Below, piece by piece: positions 46,801 to 57,281 of a stretch of DNA of 64,000 bases; position 1 is the stretch's first letter; the number at the start of each line of letters is the position of its first letter. The stretch covers positions 62,001 through 126,000 of the forward strand of contig LNKV01000013.1 of assembly GCA_001465935.1 (NCBI GenBank), given 5' to 3'. Origin of the DNA: Clarireedia homoeocarpa (lineage: Eukaryota > Ascomycota > Leotiomycetes > Helotiales > Rutstroemiaceae). The notes under the pieces were generated by a model that made no database searches, was not told the origin of the DNA, and worked only from the letters and a program-made list of their open reading frames with translations. The position numbers and the translations under genes were made by a program.

Positions 46801-47304
46801 TCTTCGAAATTTGCGAGGATCGGAACACGCTTCATAGGTGTCACTGCGTTCCCTCCCACCATCATGACCCCGCCATCAAGACCATTTTCCTTGCTCGTCC
46901 TCCCCGGGGTCCTGCTATTTGTGGACGGCGAAGCGCTTCCTGCTCGATCAAAATCCACCAGCTTCCGTGGAGTTGCTGCTTTCTTAATCTCGTTCATCTG
47001 GACTTCGTGGAGGACGCTTCGTGATTTCAATCGGCTTGCTTTTTCTTGCGCATCATCGTTAAGCTTTAATCGTACCGGCGATGCATCGTTCAAAGGCACT
47101 CTATTGCGAGTTAGTGACCCCGAGTTTCAAATTGCAAAGCGCTTCCGAGAAGCACAGTGATGTATGCCAGAGATGGGGGGTGTGCAGAACCCCCTAGCAA
47201 CCCAAGGGATCATACTTCACAGGAGATTTTAGAGGAGATGCGGTAAATGAGCCAGAGGTAACTCTGCCGCGTTTGGCGCGTGGGTTCTGCGCGACTCTAG
47301 GCAT
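43889..47304 (-). CDS. BRN1: condensin complex subunit 2 (kleisin; Barren/CAP-H)
   Basis: Predicted 853-residue kleisin that bridges the SMC2-SMC4 heads of condensin during mitotic chromosome compaction. Exons: 47304-47216, 47100-46476, 45799-44210 and 44146-43889 (2562 nt). The N-terminal part has MPRVAQNPRAKRGRV, then NFEEWMKMATDNKINAANSWNFALIDYFHD (SMC2-neck binding helix) and CTLDGCVKIYTSRVDSVATETGKLLSGL. Exon 3 opens with ATLATSFAALQLKKFELE, then PLFKKASADFDEGGAKGLLLNHL, a Barren hallmark. KHFNSKQLLRLFLKPKARMG follows. The last exon gives the winged helix that binds SMC4 (DISTSYCFICLLHLANEKGLVIE). Intron 2 is 676 nt, about ten times the local norm, and contains a 5S rRNA gene in the same orientation. 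Confidence 0.95.
45800..46475 (-). other. 676-nt intron of BRN1 hosting a 5S rRNA gene
   Basis: Donor GTACGT after AAG-AGG and acceptor GACATAG before ACT-CAA-CGT join exons 2 and 3 in phase 0 and give KKR|TQRSSEATLA. All other introns seen here are 44-138 nt. Apart from the 5S gene, an 85-codon open frame (45919-46176, minus) lies inside; its translation resembles nothing I recognise. Confidence 0.85.
46145..46263 (-). rRNA. 5S ribosomal RNA gene
   Basis: A 119-nt sequence reading ACATACGACCATAG at the 5' end and ending in CTGTTGTATGT. Fungal 5S landmarks are present: ATCCCGTCCGCTCT, AAGCC, GATTAGTAGTTGGGT, GGGTGACCACCAGCGAATC. Helix I pairs ACAUACGAC with GUUGUAUGU over nine pairs. Helix II pairs AUCAAGG with CCUUGAAU with the usual bulge. 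Helix III GGCA pairs with UGCC. Helix IV GGUGG pairs with CCACC. Helix V GUGG pairs with CCAC. Stems that differ from the common fungal sequence do so in compensating pairs, which argues for function. T-rich stretches follow the 3' end as Pol III terminators (ATTTTG, CTTTTG, ATTTTTG). A TACATAAA sequence lies about 25-30 nt upstream, like the TATA box of dispersed fungal 5S genes. Confidence 0.95.
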
Positions 47305-47845
47305 GGCAGAAAATGATCGTCGTGAGAATCGGCTTCTTACAAATGTTGTGGAATTTTTGAAAATCTGATACTGGAACTTTGTTTATGTCCATTATTTACT
47401 TTGCACAGACCGACCGGCGCGGGAGTTGACACCTCAGGCAATACTTCTTCCGCTTCATCAATGCTTATATAAGTTAATGGTGGGTGTGGCACGGTGTGTG
47501 TGGCACGGTATGTGTGGCACGGTGTGTGGTGATGCAGGGTCGTTCTTTATCTTATCGAAGAGTGCGCGTGGTTCAGCCATTCATACTGTAGATTTGCCAT
47601 TCCGTTAGTAGTACATAAGTATGACGAATTGCTTTGCCCACTGCCCAACGACTACATTTTAGCAACGTAATAAGTTTCTTGGCAGTCCACAGCTTGTTTT
47701 CCAACTTTCTTGTGAGAATCCGTCTAATCAGGTACAAATACTATCATGTGGCTGTGTTACTGGGGCCGCTTTTTGACTTTTCGTGTCTCAAAACTGACAA
47801 CTCTCTTGAGAACCTCCAGAACTTCGATCAGATCATGCTCGAAGA
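47305..47845. promoter_or_regulatory. bidirectional promoter, BRN1 and cation exchanger
   Basis: A 541-bp head-to-head interval. At 47483-47528 it holds three copies of TGTGGCACGGT spaced about 14 bp, the strongest repeated element here. A TATATAAG sequence lies at 47465-47472 just before it, on the plus strand toward the exchanger. Function is inferred from position. Confidence 0.5.
47483..47528. repeat. three tandem GTGTGGCACGG units in a bidirectional promoter
   Basis: The units start near 47484, 47497 and 47511, joined by GT or AT dinucleotides. They follow directly after TATATAAG. Confidence 0.9.
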
Positions 47846-50800
47846 ATGCAGCGATTATCCTCGACAACGGTATCAGCCGGTCCGCCGACCCGATCGAAGT
47901 ATAACTTTCGAGCTTTCTACCTTACTGTATTGTTTATCTCGTTCTTGGCTGTGATCTCTCTTGTGGCAGATCAGAGTGCGAGATACCGCCATGGTTCTGA
48001 GTATGGAGTGGCATCAAAACGCGCACTGGCAGCATTGGATAGCACGAGAGTCTTGAGGCGGGATGAAGAGGTTCGTAGATGATATGCGGTTTACGGAACA
48101 CAAACCTAATCAATATGCGCTTCTAGTGTCGCCTTGTCCACCATGCTGAAGACAAGTGTCAATTCATTCTTGCGAATTGCGACGACGAGAATGCCGGTCT
48201 ACTCGATTATCTTTCGCTCTATTACTGCAAATTGCCAAATGCGAAGCCTATCGCATTCTCCATTCTGACACTATGGCTTGGATTGCTGTTTTCCACCATT
48301 GGCATCGCCGCGAGCGATTTCTTCTGTATCAATCTATCTACAATCGCAAGCATATTGGGAATGAGCGAGAGCATGGCGGGAGTGACATTCCTAGCTTTCG
48401 GCAACGGTAGCCCAGATGTGTTCTCGACTTTTGCTGCAATGGGTTCTCATAGTGGGAGTCTTGCAGTCGGAGAGCTCATTGGGGCAGCTGGATTTATCAC
48501 CGCCGTCGTCGCAGGCTCGATGGCGTTGGTGAGAGAGTTCAGAGTTGGAAAAAAGTCCTTTGTGAGAGACGTCGGCTTCTTCATAGTTGCCGCCAGTTTC
48601 AGCATGCTATTCCTTGCGGATGGAGCCCTCTATTTGTGGGAGTGTATGGCAATGATTGCGTTCTATCTCTTTTATGTGATGGTTGTGGTCGTGTGGCACT
48701 GGTATCTAGGACGACGACGAAGACATCGTGAGAGAGATGCCGCTGCTCGTGGTCAATATTTGGTCATGACAAATGAGGAATTGGAAATCACAGAAGAAGA
48801 TGGCACAGATGAAGATGCGCCTGCTGGACAAAGAGGTCACGGGGACCGTGAAGATTTCGCAGCGTTGGAACGTGGCCAGAGTCCAGATCCCAGACAGCAT
48901 GACGGAAATGACAGTGACGACGATGGAGAGAGGCATGCTGCAATCGAATTCGCCAGTAATATGCGTGTAATACGACCCTCGGGAAGTCGTCGCAACACAA
49001 TTACTCCAATCCGTCCTAGTTTGGTTGGTGCTCTGGAGTTCCGATCCATTTTATCATCTCTACAAAAATCACGAGACTCGTATACGCACCCAATACATTT
49101 GCGGCGATATTCGGACGATCCAGATTCGTTTCTGGCTCGAACCAGTGGCGCTAGCTCAACATCCGCGCCTGCTTCAGAATATGCTTCCAGCGTCCTTGTC
49201 ACTCCCGCTGAAGGTGCAGAGCAGACTGGAGATCGCCCTAAGCTCGAAACCATTACTCGTAGTCGAGCAGTTTCTGCCGATGCTGCAAGAGCACTCAAAG
49301 TGCCAGATCCTGATGTCTTTAGTGTTGCAGATGTCCCTAATATAGGGATTGTCGCGGCAACACCTACCTTTCCACATCATTTAGAGGTACCAGCACCAAC
49401 TGGTAGTCCTGCTCCAGCGTCGCCTACATTCTCCATTTCGCCACCTCCTTCTTCAAGTGGTCACGGAAACGATGAGCACTCTCTCCTTCCCGAACCCAAA
49501 TGGTACGAAGACCGATTAGCGCCACCTGAAAGTGGTCAAGCCACGCTTTCACCCAACTCCCGCTCGCCAGATCTAGCGCCAAAACGGTTATCATCAGACT
49601 CAACAAGATCGCGAGCATCAGAGCGACCTCGACTGCAAATTCCAAGCTCTTCAAGGGACAGTTCCCGAGCACGGACACAATCGCCAATCTTACCGTTTCC
49701 TGCTTATACTGACTCACCAATGATGATGTCTGCGACTAGCTCCAAAGCGCCAAGTATTTCGTTACCTGACTCCGGGCTCACCCCTGGATCTATTGACGTC
49801 GAACACGAACTTCAAGAAAGGCCCATCAACTGGTGGCCATACGGCATTTTACCCAGTCCACAAGTATTGCTTGGGACACTATTTCCTACACTTTCTACAT
49901 GGAAAGATAAGAGTAAATGGGACAAGTTTATTAGTGTCATTTCTGCGCCTAGTATCTTTCTCTTGGCGATTACTTTACCAGTTGTCGAATCTGAGACTCA
50001 AGATGAAGTTCAGGAGCCGGAAGCTGCAGCCCATCGCAAAACGTCTCGTGCAAGAACGAGAAGTACTACAACTCCTCTGCTACCTTTAGATAGCCCAGTG
50101 ATAGGCCAGCAAGCTGAGCCAGAATGGATGCGATATCGACGCACTAGTCAGAATCATGATCGTCCTCGATCAGGAATATCCAACTTTGAAGCTCATAGCA
50201 CTGCCGCGGTAGCGGTAACAGCAGAAGCTCATCATTCTCATTCACGTCCAATCCCTATGGTCCCACCAAAGCGAATCGATCCCTCTTCCCCTGCACCCGA
50301 AATCGAACCGTCTGGAGACTGGAATCGCTGGCTTGTCGTCCTCCAATTATTCACAGCACCCTTCTTCGTAGTCTTCATCTTCTGGGCCAACAGCAGCCCC
50401 GACGACCCCAGCTACCTCCTCCGCCTCATCCTCTACTCCCTCCTATTCTCTCTTCTTGCCTTCGCTGTCCTCGCCCTTACCACCACCCACACGAAACCCC
50501 CTAAATACCGCTTCCTCCTCTGCTTCCTCGGCTTCGTTGTTGCCATCGCCTGGATCTCCACCATCGCCAACGAAGTTGTCGGCGTCCTCAAAGCCCTCGG
50601 CATCATCCTCAACATCTCCGACGCTATCCTCGGCCTCACCATCTTTGCCGTCGGTAACTCCCTCGGCGATCTCGTAGCCGATATCACAGTCGCCCGTCTC
50701 GGTTACCCCGTCATGGCCCTCTCGGCCTGTTTTGGCGGTCCCATGCTGAATATCCTCCTAGGCATCGGCGTCAGTGGCGCGTATATGACGATTAAAGAGG

Positions 50801-51045
50801 CGGATCATAAACATGCTAAAAATCCGGGAAAGCAGTATAAGTATAAACCGTACCAGATAGAGGTTAATGGGACGTTGATGGTGAGCGCGATTACGTTACT
50901 GGTTACACTGGTGGGGTTGCTGATCGCGGTACCAATGAATAATTGGGTGATGAGTCGGAAGATTGGGTGGGGTTTGATTGTCTTGTGGTCGATTAGTACG
51001 GTCATTAATTTGGTGGTAGAGATTAGTGGGGCTTGGGGGGTTTAG
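47846..51045 (+). CDS. sodium/calcium exchanger family membrane protein (YDL206W/NCKX-like)
   Basis: Predicted 1047-residue cation/Ca2+ exchanger. Exons: 47846-48070 and 48127-51045. A first hydrophobic segment (about 25-42) precedes a cysteine-containing lumenal stretch (CRLVHHAEDKCQFILANCDD). The first membrane block has the alpha-1 repeat LAFGNGSPDVFSTFAA (about 165-180) and GSLAVGELIGAAGFITAVVAGS. A long Ser/Pro-rich hydrophilic loop (about 330-740) follows. The second block has the alpha-2 repeat AVGNSLGDLVADITVARLG (about 916-934) and ACFGGPMLNILLGIGVSG. Both acidic alpha-repeat residues, Asp in GSPD and Asp in SLGD, are kept. It probably acts in an internal membrane such as the vacuole or ER. 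The ion pair is not deducible. The start is the ATG closest to the first membrane segment. Confidence 0.93.
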
Positions 51046-51946
51046 TGGTATGCTTTGATGGTGAGGGTGAGGATGAGGGTGATGCTGGGGAATGGGGTTT
51101 TGGCATGCTTAATGTGATGGTGTGGTAATGAGATGATCATGGAATGCAAGGAAAGCGGAGTGGAGTGGAAATCTGGATGTGATATCGAATATACACTTTT
51201 AATGTCGGGAGGCGTTTTACTCTTGGTGTGGAATATAGGGAAAGGGGATGAGGCTTACGATCATTTGAACTATGACTGGTATCTATAACTTGTGTGCATC
51301 ATTTAAACATTAGAAATATACAAGATGAGAGATCTGTAAATATTACGCTATGTTATAGGTTATTATGTTACGCAGAGTTTTATTTTAATACACTTTTTGG
51401 GGAGACGGTCTCATTCATCTTTATTATGATATCGCACCGGCTCAGGGTTGGTTGTTCGTACAGAATGGAGGAGATGATCCAGATTCAAATATTAGAGCAT
51501 TCAAATCATGGAGATATCATGTACAAATATCAATAGAATAGCATTATATTCTCCGAGCCATATATCCATTTCAATACAGTTCTGTGACGAAACCACTAAT
51601 GAAAGTGCTGAATGACCTTAATATTGAACTACTGAACTAAAGCTATATACAAGAAGAAGAAGAAGAGGCCTTGTATAGAACCAGAGGCCCTAGGGCTAAG
51701 CTTAGCGATACCCTTAGTCAAGTGGTATCCGGACTGGCTATATGCAGCTATACGTGCACGACTCAGGCTAACTGCGTGTACGACTCAAGTGCAATCGGTA
51801 CAGGTCGTCACATGTTCCAGTTCGTTCAGCTGAAACTCAGCTTTCGAACATTTATTTAATTAACTATCCTGTGCTTTCGTAAACCATCTATTATTCAATC
51901 TCTATCTATTCACACACACTTTCGCTTTGCTCTCTTTCACATCTCT
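51046..51946. other. convergent 3' region, AT-rich
   Basis: No gene is supported. The first 100 bp hold GGTGAGGGTGAGGATGAGGGTG-type units. 51250-51660 is AT-rich. 51660-51800 has repeated CTAGG/AGGCC and CACGACTCAGGCTAACTGCGTGTACGACTC-like half-repeats that resemble decayed repetitive DNA, though I could not assign a family. Confidence 0.4.
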
Positions 51947-53686
51947 CTAGAGTTTGGCCTTAACCCACAATCCAAGCTTCTCTAGTCCCGCACTACCGTC
52001 ATAGATGTCTCTTTCTACCGCGCGAGCATTAATCTGTGTTGGTGTGTATTAGCTTCATCTTCGCCCGATATGACTGTTATCTATAGGGTAGAGGGAAAAC
52101 CTACATGTTTCAGACCCAACTCGCTAACCCTCTCCACGCCGAGAAGTCTCATGCAAGTTTCCAGTTCAGATTTCAGAACTAGACGGGAAGATCAGTACAT
52201 CGAACAAACAAAGAGGGACGGGGGTTTGAAGTGAAATAAAGAGCAGGAAAAAACATACTCTCGAAAGTCCTCTCCACACCCTCCGGACCCCCCGCACCCA
52301 GCCCAAATAACGCCGCCCTACCCACTCCCACCGCTCTCGCTCCCAAACACAACGCCTTCACCACATCCGTTCCTCTCTTGATCCCTCCATCCACCCACAC
52401 CTCGATCCTACTTAGCACCTCGGGACAGTACTTCCTAATCTCCAGCAACGTATGAATAGCCGGGGGCGCTGTATCCAGCGCTCTTCCGCCATGATTCGAT
52501 AATATGATAGCTTTTATTTGCGACGAGTACTGCGCGGCTAGATATGCATCTTCGTGCGTTTGAATACCTTTCAGCACAATCGGGAGCTTGGTATGTTTAG
52601 CCAACCAGGGCAGTGTGGTCTTCCACGTCAGATCAGCAGCTGTGCCCATAAACAGCTGTTTCCCTACACCACCCCCACTCTTCGCCTTCTCCTTCGCCTC
52701 AACGCCAGAGGTGATGGGTAGATTTGCACCAACGTCTTTCTGTCGTTCGTCGTGTTCACGTTTTCCGGGCACAGGCGCATCCAGGGTTAAAACGATGAAT
52801 TTATATCGGTCGCTCATTTTATTGATGCGCGCGAGCATAGCTTCGCTTTTAGCCCGGTCGTTCTGCACGTATAGTTGCCAGCCGAAAAGTTGACCTTCGG
52901 GGGCTCCCTCGACGATCTGTTCGGGTGACATGCTGGCATTGTTGGATACGATTTGTATGGCGCCGAAATTGCTGATTCCTTTTGCAATGCCCTGCTCTCC
53001 GGCTGGATGGGCCAGTCTTGCCATTGCTGCTGGGGAAACAAAAATGGGGAGCCCGACCTGGTGACCTAGTAATGTGGTTGAAGAGTCGCATTTTGTGCAA
53101 TCAACAAAAACTCGAGGTCGCAGTAGGATTTGTCGATATACGTTATTATTGAAAGTTTTTGAGAAGAGATCGTCGGCCGCTGAGTAGTAATATGCCCAGC
53201 ATTTTGAGGAGACTTTTTTCGTAGCCAGTTGTTCGATTTCGTCTAGGTTTAGTAGACTTTGTATATCGACTTCTTCCACATTCTCTTCTTCCGGAGCAGG
53301 TTTCTTCTCCTCAACAACAGCCTTCAATTCCTCCTTATCAATCCTTCCAATAATTTTCGAGGGATCGAGGTTCTCCTCCAGTGTTCCTGGCGGGTGAATC
53401 ATCTCGAATTCTTCCGTAGCATCGACATTGCCGGAGAGACTGAGTACGATTTTGGATCCACCAGGGTGGTTGGGGAGGAAGTCGGTGACATCGTAAATAG
53501 TGCCATTGATGCAAACCCAGCAGGATTCTGTTGTATTGTGAGAGGATACTATGAATTAAGTGTTAGACTCAAACAAAATGAAGATGTTGTAGGGATGCCG
53601 ACAGTCGGAGCGGCCACAATGTACTCGCACAATGGAAGATGGGCAAAGAGATACATACCCTCGGAGCCTTTGAAAGTCTTAACCAT
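51947..53686 (-). CDS. cytochrome b2-type FMN-dependent L-lactate dehydrogenase
   Basis: Predicted 492-residue flavocytochrome. Exons: 53686-53659 (28 nt), 53548-52259, 52178-52105 and 52033-51947 (1479 nt). The N-terminal cytochrome-b5 domain has CWVCINGTIYDVTDFLPNHPGGSKIV with heme His37. The FMN barrel follows: PIFVSPAAMARLAHPAGE, GWQLYVQNDR with active-site Tyr, FIVLTLDAPVPGKREHDER, LPIVLKGIQ, IILSNHGGRALD with catalytic His and Arg, EVWVDGGIKRGTDVVKALCLGA and AVGVGRAALFGLG. Two short 3' exons complete ILKSELETCMRLLGV and INARAVERDIYDG. Unlike yeast Cyb2 there is no long presequence, so cytosolic or unusual import is possible. The 2-hydroxy-acid substrate is probably L-lactate by family. 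Confidence 0.92.
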
Positions 53687-54802
53687 ATTTGCCAATTTCC
53701 ATTCAATCCAAGCCTCAATTGATACTGAATGCCCTGGCAACAAATAGATACAGTAGAATAGAAATGTATAGGGTAAATCAAAAGATTACGGCGGTCCGTG
53801 AATAGTGCTCGGCGCGAGGTGCGAATGATGAAGTGGGGGTCGGCAAATGACGGGAACCGGCACGAACGATTACTTTAGCGAGATACCCCCCTTGTGCTTG
53901 TATGTAAGATTACGTCAAATCACATGTTTCTCACGTGATAATACTCTGATTAGTCAGTGCTCCACTTAGTTTTTCAGGCACGTCGAGTGCTATTTGGTAC
54001 AAACACACCAGCCTAACAGTGGTAAATTGACTTGCAATATACTGGAATCATTTGTCAGGATTATAAAGACGCTCACAATCTAAAGGAAACCAGCAGTGCT
54101 TACCACTCCTATCTCGTTCGGTTCTTGGCAAAATACAGGTCCCACCAGGTGCAGGAGTCGGCCCCTCAAGTGTGGATGCAAGTTCCTTGATTTGAAAATT
54201 TGGACCATGAGGAGCGAAAACGGACTTGCATTGTGGCTCTATGGTCTAGCTACAAAGTGCTTGTATACACATAGAACACTGTTTCTTCCTGCTTTTACAG
54301 CTTCCCACTGTAGTACGTGGGGGAAACACGGATGTCCTTTACAACCTCTGCACTCTAAAGAGAGTCATTGTTCATGCGCTCGCACGCCGGCGACAAGGTT
54401 CGTGCGCAAAATGATTAAGGCCCATAATCCTCTTATGGTGGGTCGTTGATGACCCATACGGGAGCACCCTCCCATGAAATGTTCTCCCTATCGGCAAGGA
54501 ATTATATCTCCCATGTTGCAAAAGAGATCACTTCACGTACTTCAGTAAGTGTGATTGCAAAAGACGAGCTCTACAAGAAAATGCCAAGACCTTCAGGTGG
54601 ATACCAAATTCCTACGAAAAGTATCTTTAATGGTGCAAAACTTATCTGCTAGAATGACCATTGGCAAAGAATACATGAACTCCTGTTGCGCAGATACAAA
54701 TCATAAGATGGCTGCCCGAGCTCTGGTTTGTATAAATATCCGATGATCTCCAGACTGTTCCCATGAAGTGTCAAATTCTGCCCTCCACACATACCGTTCA
54801 TC
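53687..54802. promoter_or_regulatory. divergent region, CYB2-like and GMC oxidoreductase genes
   Basis: A 1116-bp head-to-head interval between two flavin oxidoreductases. No gene is supported. Small open frames at 54096-54746 lack any domain or splice logic. A GTATAAATA sequence at 54729-54737 is a candidate TATA element about 70 bp before the GMC start. Confidence 0.4.
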
Positions 54803-56693
54803 ATGGGTTTCACTCTCAAGCGGTTATCGCTGTTAACTCCTTTACTTCCTGCTTTATACGCAGTTGGTGCGCATGCACTTGAGCCTGACTAGTAGGTTTA
54901 TGCTCTCCATTCATTTTCAAGCTCAGCGTTATTGACTAGATCCAGTGATATCATTGTGGTTGGTGCTGGCGCTGGAGGCATAGTCGCTGCTACCAAGTTC
55001 GCCGAGTCCGGACTAAAGACTCTGCTACTCGAGCGTGGCGGACCTATGTTGTACCGTGATGGGAATCGAGAAATTCCACAATGGTCCCTGGAGGAATACC
55101 CAGGTAACAATCTTACCAGACACGATTCCATGGCCTATTACACCTCCAACTATCCTGGCTCGCCAAATGCCACTTCATATTACTGTTCCGACTTACCAAA
55201 TGTGCTTGCGGCCTGTATGCTAGGTGGTGGAACTTCTGTCAATGCTGAACAGCAGTTCTGGCCACCAAGACACTATCTAGATGCTACTTTTGGCTTCCAA
55301 GGCTGGACATCTGATGATTTTCAGCCGGCAATTGAGAGAGTAGCTGCGAGAATCCCGCCCACTCCATACTGGTCATCTGATAACAAGGTCAGCTCTCCTA
55401 CCCTTATTTGAAATCCATTAGTTCTGATGTTATTTTAGTTTTATCATGATGAGGTATATCATATTATGGGAGACGTTCTTAAAGGAATTGGAATGAAGGA
55501 AGTGGACACAATCGCAAATGGGGATGCAAAATACAATACCTTTGGTCGTGACGTCTACGCTGCAAAGGATGGACTTCGTGGAGGGCCTCTGGTGGGATAC
55601 CTCCCTGACGCCAAGAAGCTATCATCTTTTACCCTTAAGATGTACAGTACAGTTGAATCACTGGAGAGAACTGGAAACACGATCACTGGTGTCAAAGTCA
55701 ACGGAACTACCATCACTTCTAAAACGGTCGTTCTCTCTGCTGGGGTATGGAACACACCAGCTCTTCTATTTGCATCCGGAATTGGTCCTGAATCCGTGCT
55801 GAGAACTGCCCTCGCTTCCAATTATACTTCTTATGCCGAGGAGGACTGGATAATCAATGATGGTGTCGGCATGAACCTTCACGACAATCCACAAGCCAAC
55901 CTTATGCTGACGTACAATGACACCAATGCATTGCCGTTCTTCTCCCTATCAGGAGCACTCACCGGTGTCAACATGAATAAAGCCGATAAAGATAACCTCT
56001 TTTACCACTCTGCAGGCCCTCTTACCGGTACTGGACGGCAACTGTCTGCATGGATCACTGTTAATGATACCGATAGCACGACTCAGATGACGGCGCAAGC
56101 TATCTGTTCCACCCCAACTGCCGTCAACGGCACATTCGCGTGCCAGTTCAATTTGAATGAGGGTCTTCTTAGTCGTGGCAGCATTGTCTTGAACAGCACT
56201 GGATACTTACAATACGGAGCTGGCGTTGGCCCTTGGCTGACAAACCCTTTGGATGTTAAGTTATTCGCTCTTGCCTTGCAACGATTCATGAATGCCACGG
56301 CATTGTACCCGGGTCTCAATGTCACCACACTTCCCGTTGGTGATCTTGCATCTTATGAGGCTTTCCTCAAGGCTCATGCTAGCGTCTCGAACAACCGTAA
56401 GTGTTTTCTCCCCCTCCTCCCCCCCTCCTACTCCCCCACCTTTCCCCCAACCCTCAAAGCATTGATTAACCAGACAATATTCAGACTGGGGAGGTTCCTG
56501 CACCATTGGCACCAGTAACGGTAATGAGGGCGGCAAACACTGCACCGATATCAATGCCAAGGTCTACGGCACCGCAAACCTCTACGTTATCGACGGATCT
56601 CTCAGCCCCGCACCCACAACTTCCAACCCATCTTTCCTCTACGAAACGCTGGCTGAGATGGCCACTGACAAAATCATACCGCTCTTGAAATAG
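54803..56693 (+). CDS. secreted GMC oxidoreductase (cellobiose-dehydrogenase-like flavin domain)
   Basis: Predicted 565-residue FAD enzyme. Exons: 54803-54891, 54946-55387, 55439-56396 and 56485-56693 (1698 nt). A signal peptide is clear (MGFTLKRLSLLTPLLPALYAVGAHA). After the first splice the mature start is EPDYDIIVVGAGAGGIVAATKFAESG, the FAD dinucleotide fold with Gly36/38/41. ACMLGGGTSVNAEQQFW is the GMC signature. SAGVWNTPALLFASGIGP is the second one. Catalytic His497 lies in NNHWGGSCTIGTSNG, exactly across the last splice, and the partner Asn544 lies in TTSNPSF. Many Asn-X-Ser/Thr sites support secretion. The order of motifs resembles the flavin domain of cellobiose dehydrogenase, without a cytochrome domain. 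The sugar or alcohol substrate is unknown. Confidence 0.93.
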
Positions 56694-57279
56694 GTTAGAT
56701 ACGAACAAAAAAGTCGGTTAAGTTAGACAGTTTCTCAAAAAGCCACTAACTTTAGGCATTTCTTTCATCTATAATTGAGTTGTGGAAATAAACTACTGTA
56801 TATAGTCCATTCTTATTTTTATTCTTATTCTAACGTCTCGTTGACTACCCGTGTCGTATTACCATGTGCTGAGAATGAGGACACATACCGTAACATAATC
56901 TAGCCCGCCTCGCCATGTACCTACCTACATACATACATACATACATACATACACATATCCAGCATTTCCTCAATCAAACAACCCATCCCCCTCCTCGTAA
57001 TCCTAGAATAGAAGAACAAGAAGTCCTTCCCTTCCCTTCCCTTCCCTTTCCTTTCCTTCGTTTACATAACCCTAAATTTAAGCTTAACTCCATCTCCAAG
57101 TAAGTAAGCAGTATATATATATATATACATATAGAGAGAGAGAGAGTATGTACATGTACATGTACATGTAAAGCTCGAGTGCAACATACATACATACATA
57201 CATATATACGCCCCTCACTTGATAGTTCCATACAATATAAATAAATAAGAACATCACAACTGAAGTCAACGAAATTACA
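56694..57279. other. intergenic region with stacked microsatellites
   Basis: Between the GMC gene and the transposon. It holds (CATA)n at 56927-56951, (CCCTT)n at 57025-57050, (TA)n at 57112-57125, (GA)n at 57133-57144, (GTACAT)n at 57149-57168 and another (CATA)n at 57185-57203. No gene is supported. Confidence 0.6.
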
Positions 57280-57281
57280 TA

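Noticed and set aside
53686..54803. A secondary-metabolite or catabolic gene cluster around the two oxidoreductases
   Set aside because: No synthase, transporter or pathway regulator is nearby; the other neighbours are housekeeping genes.
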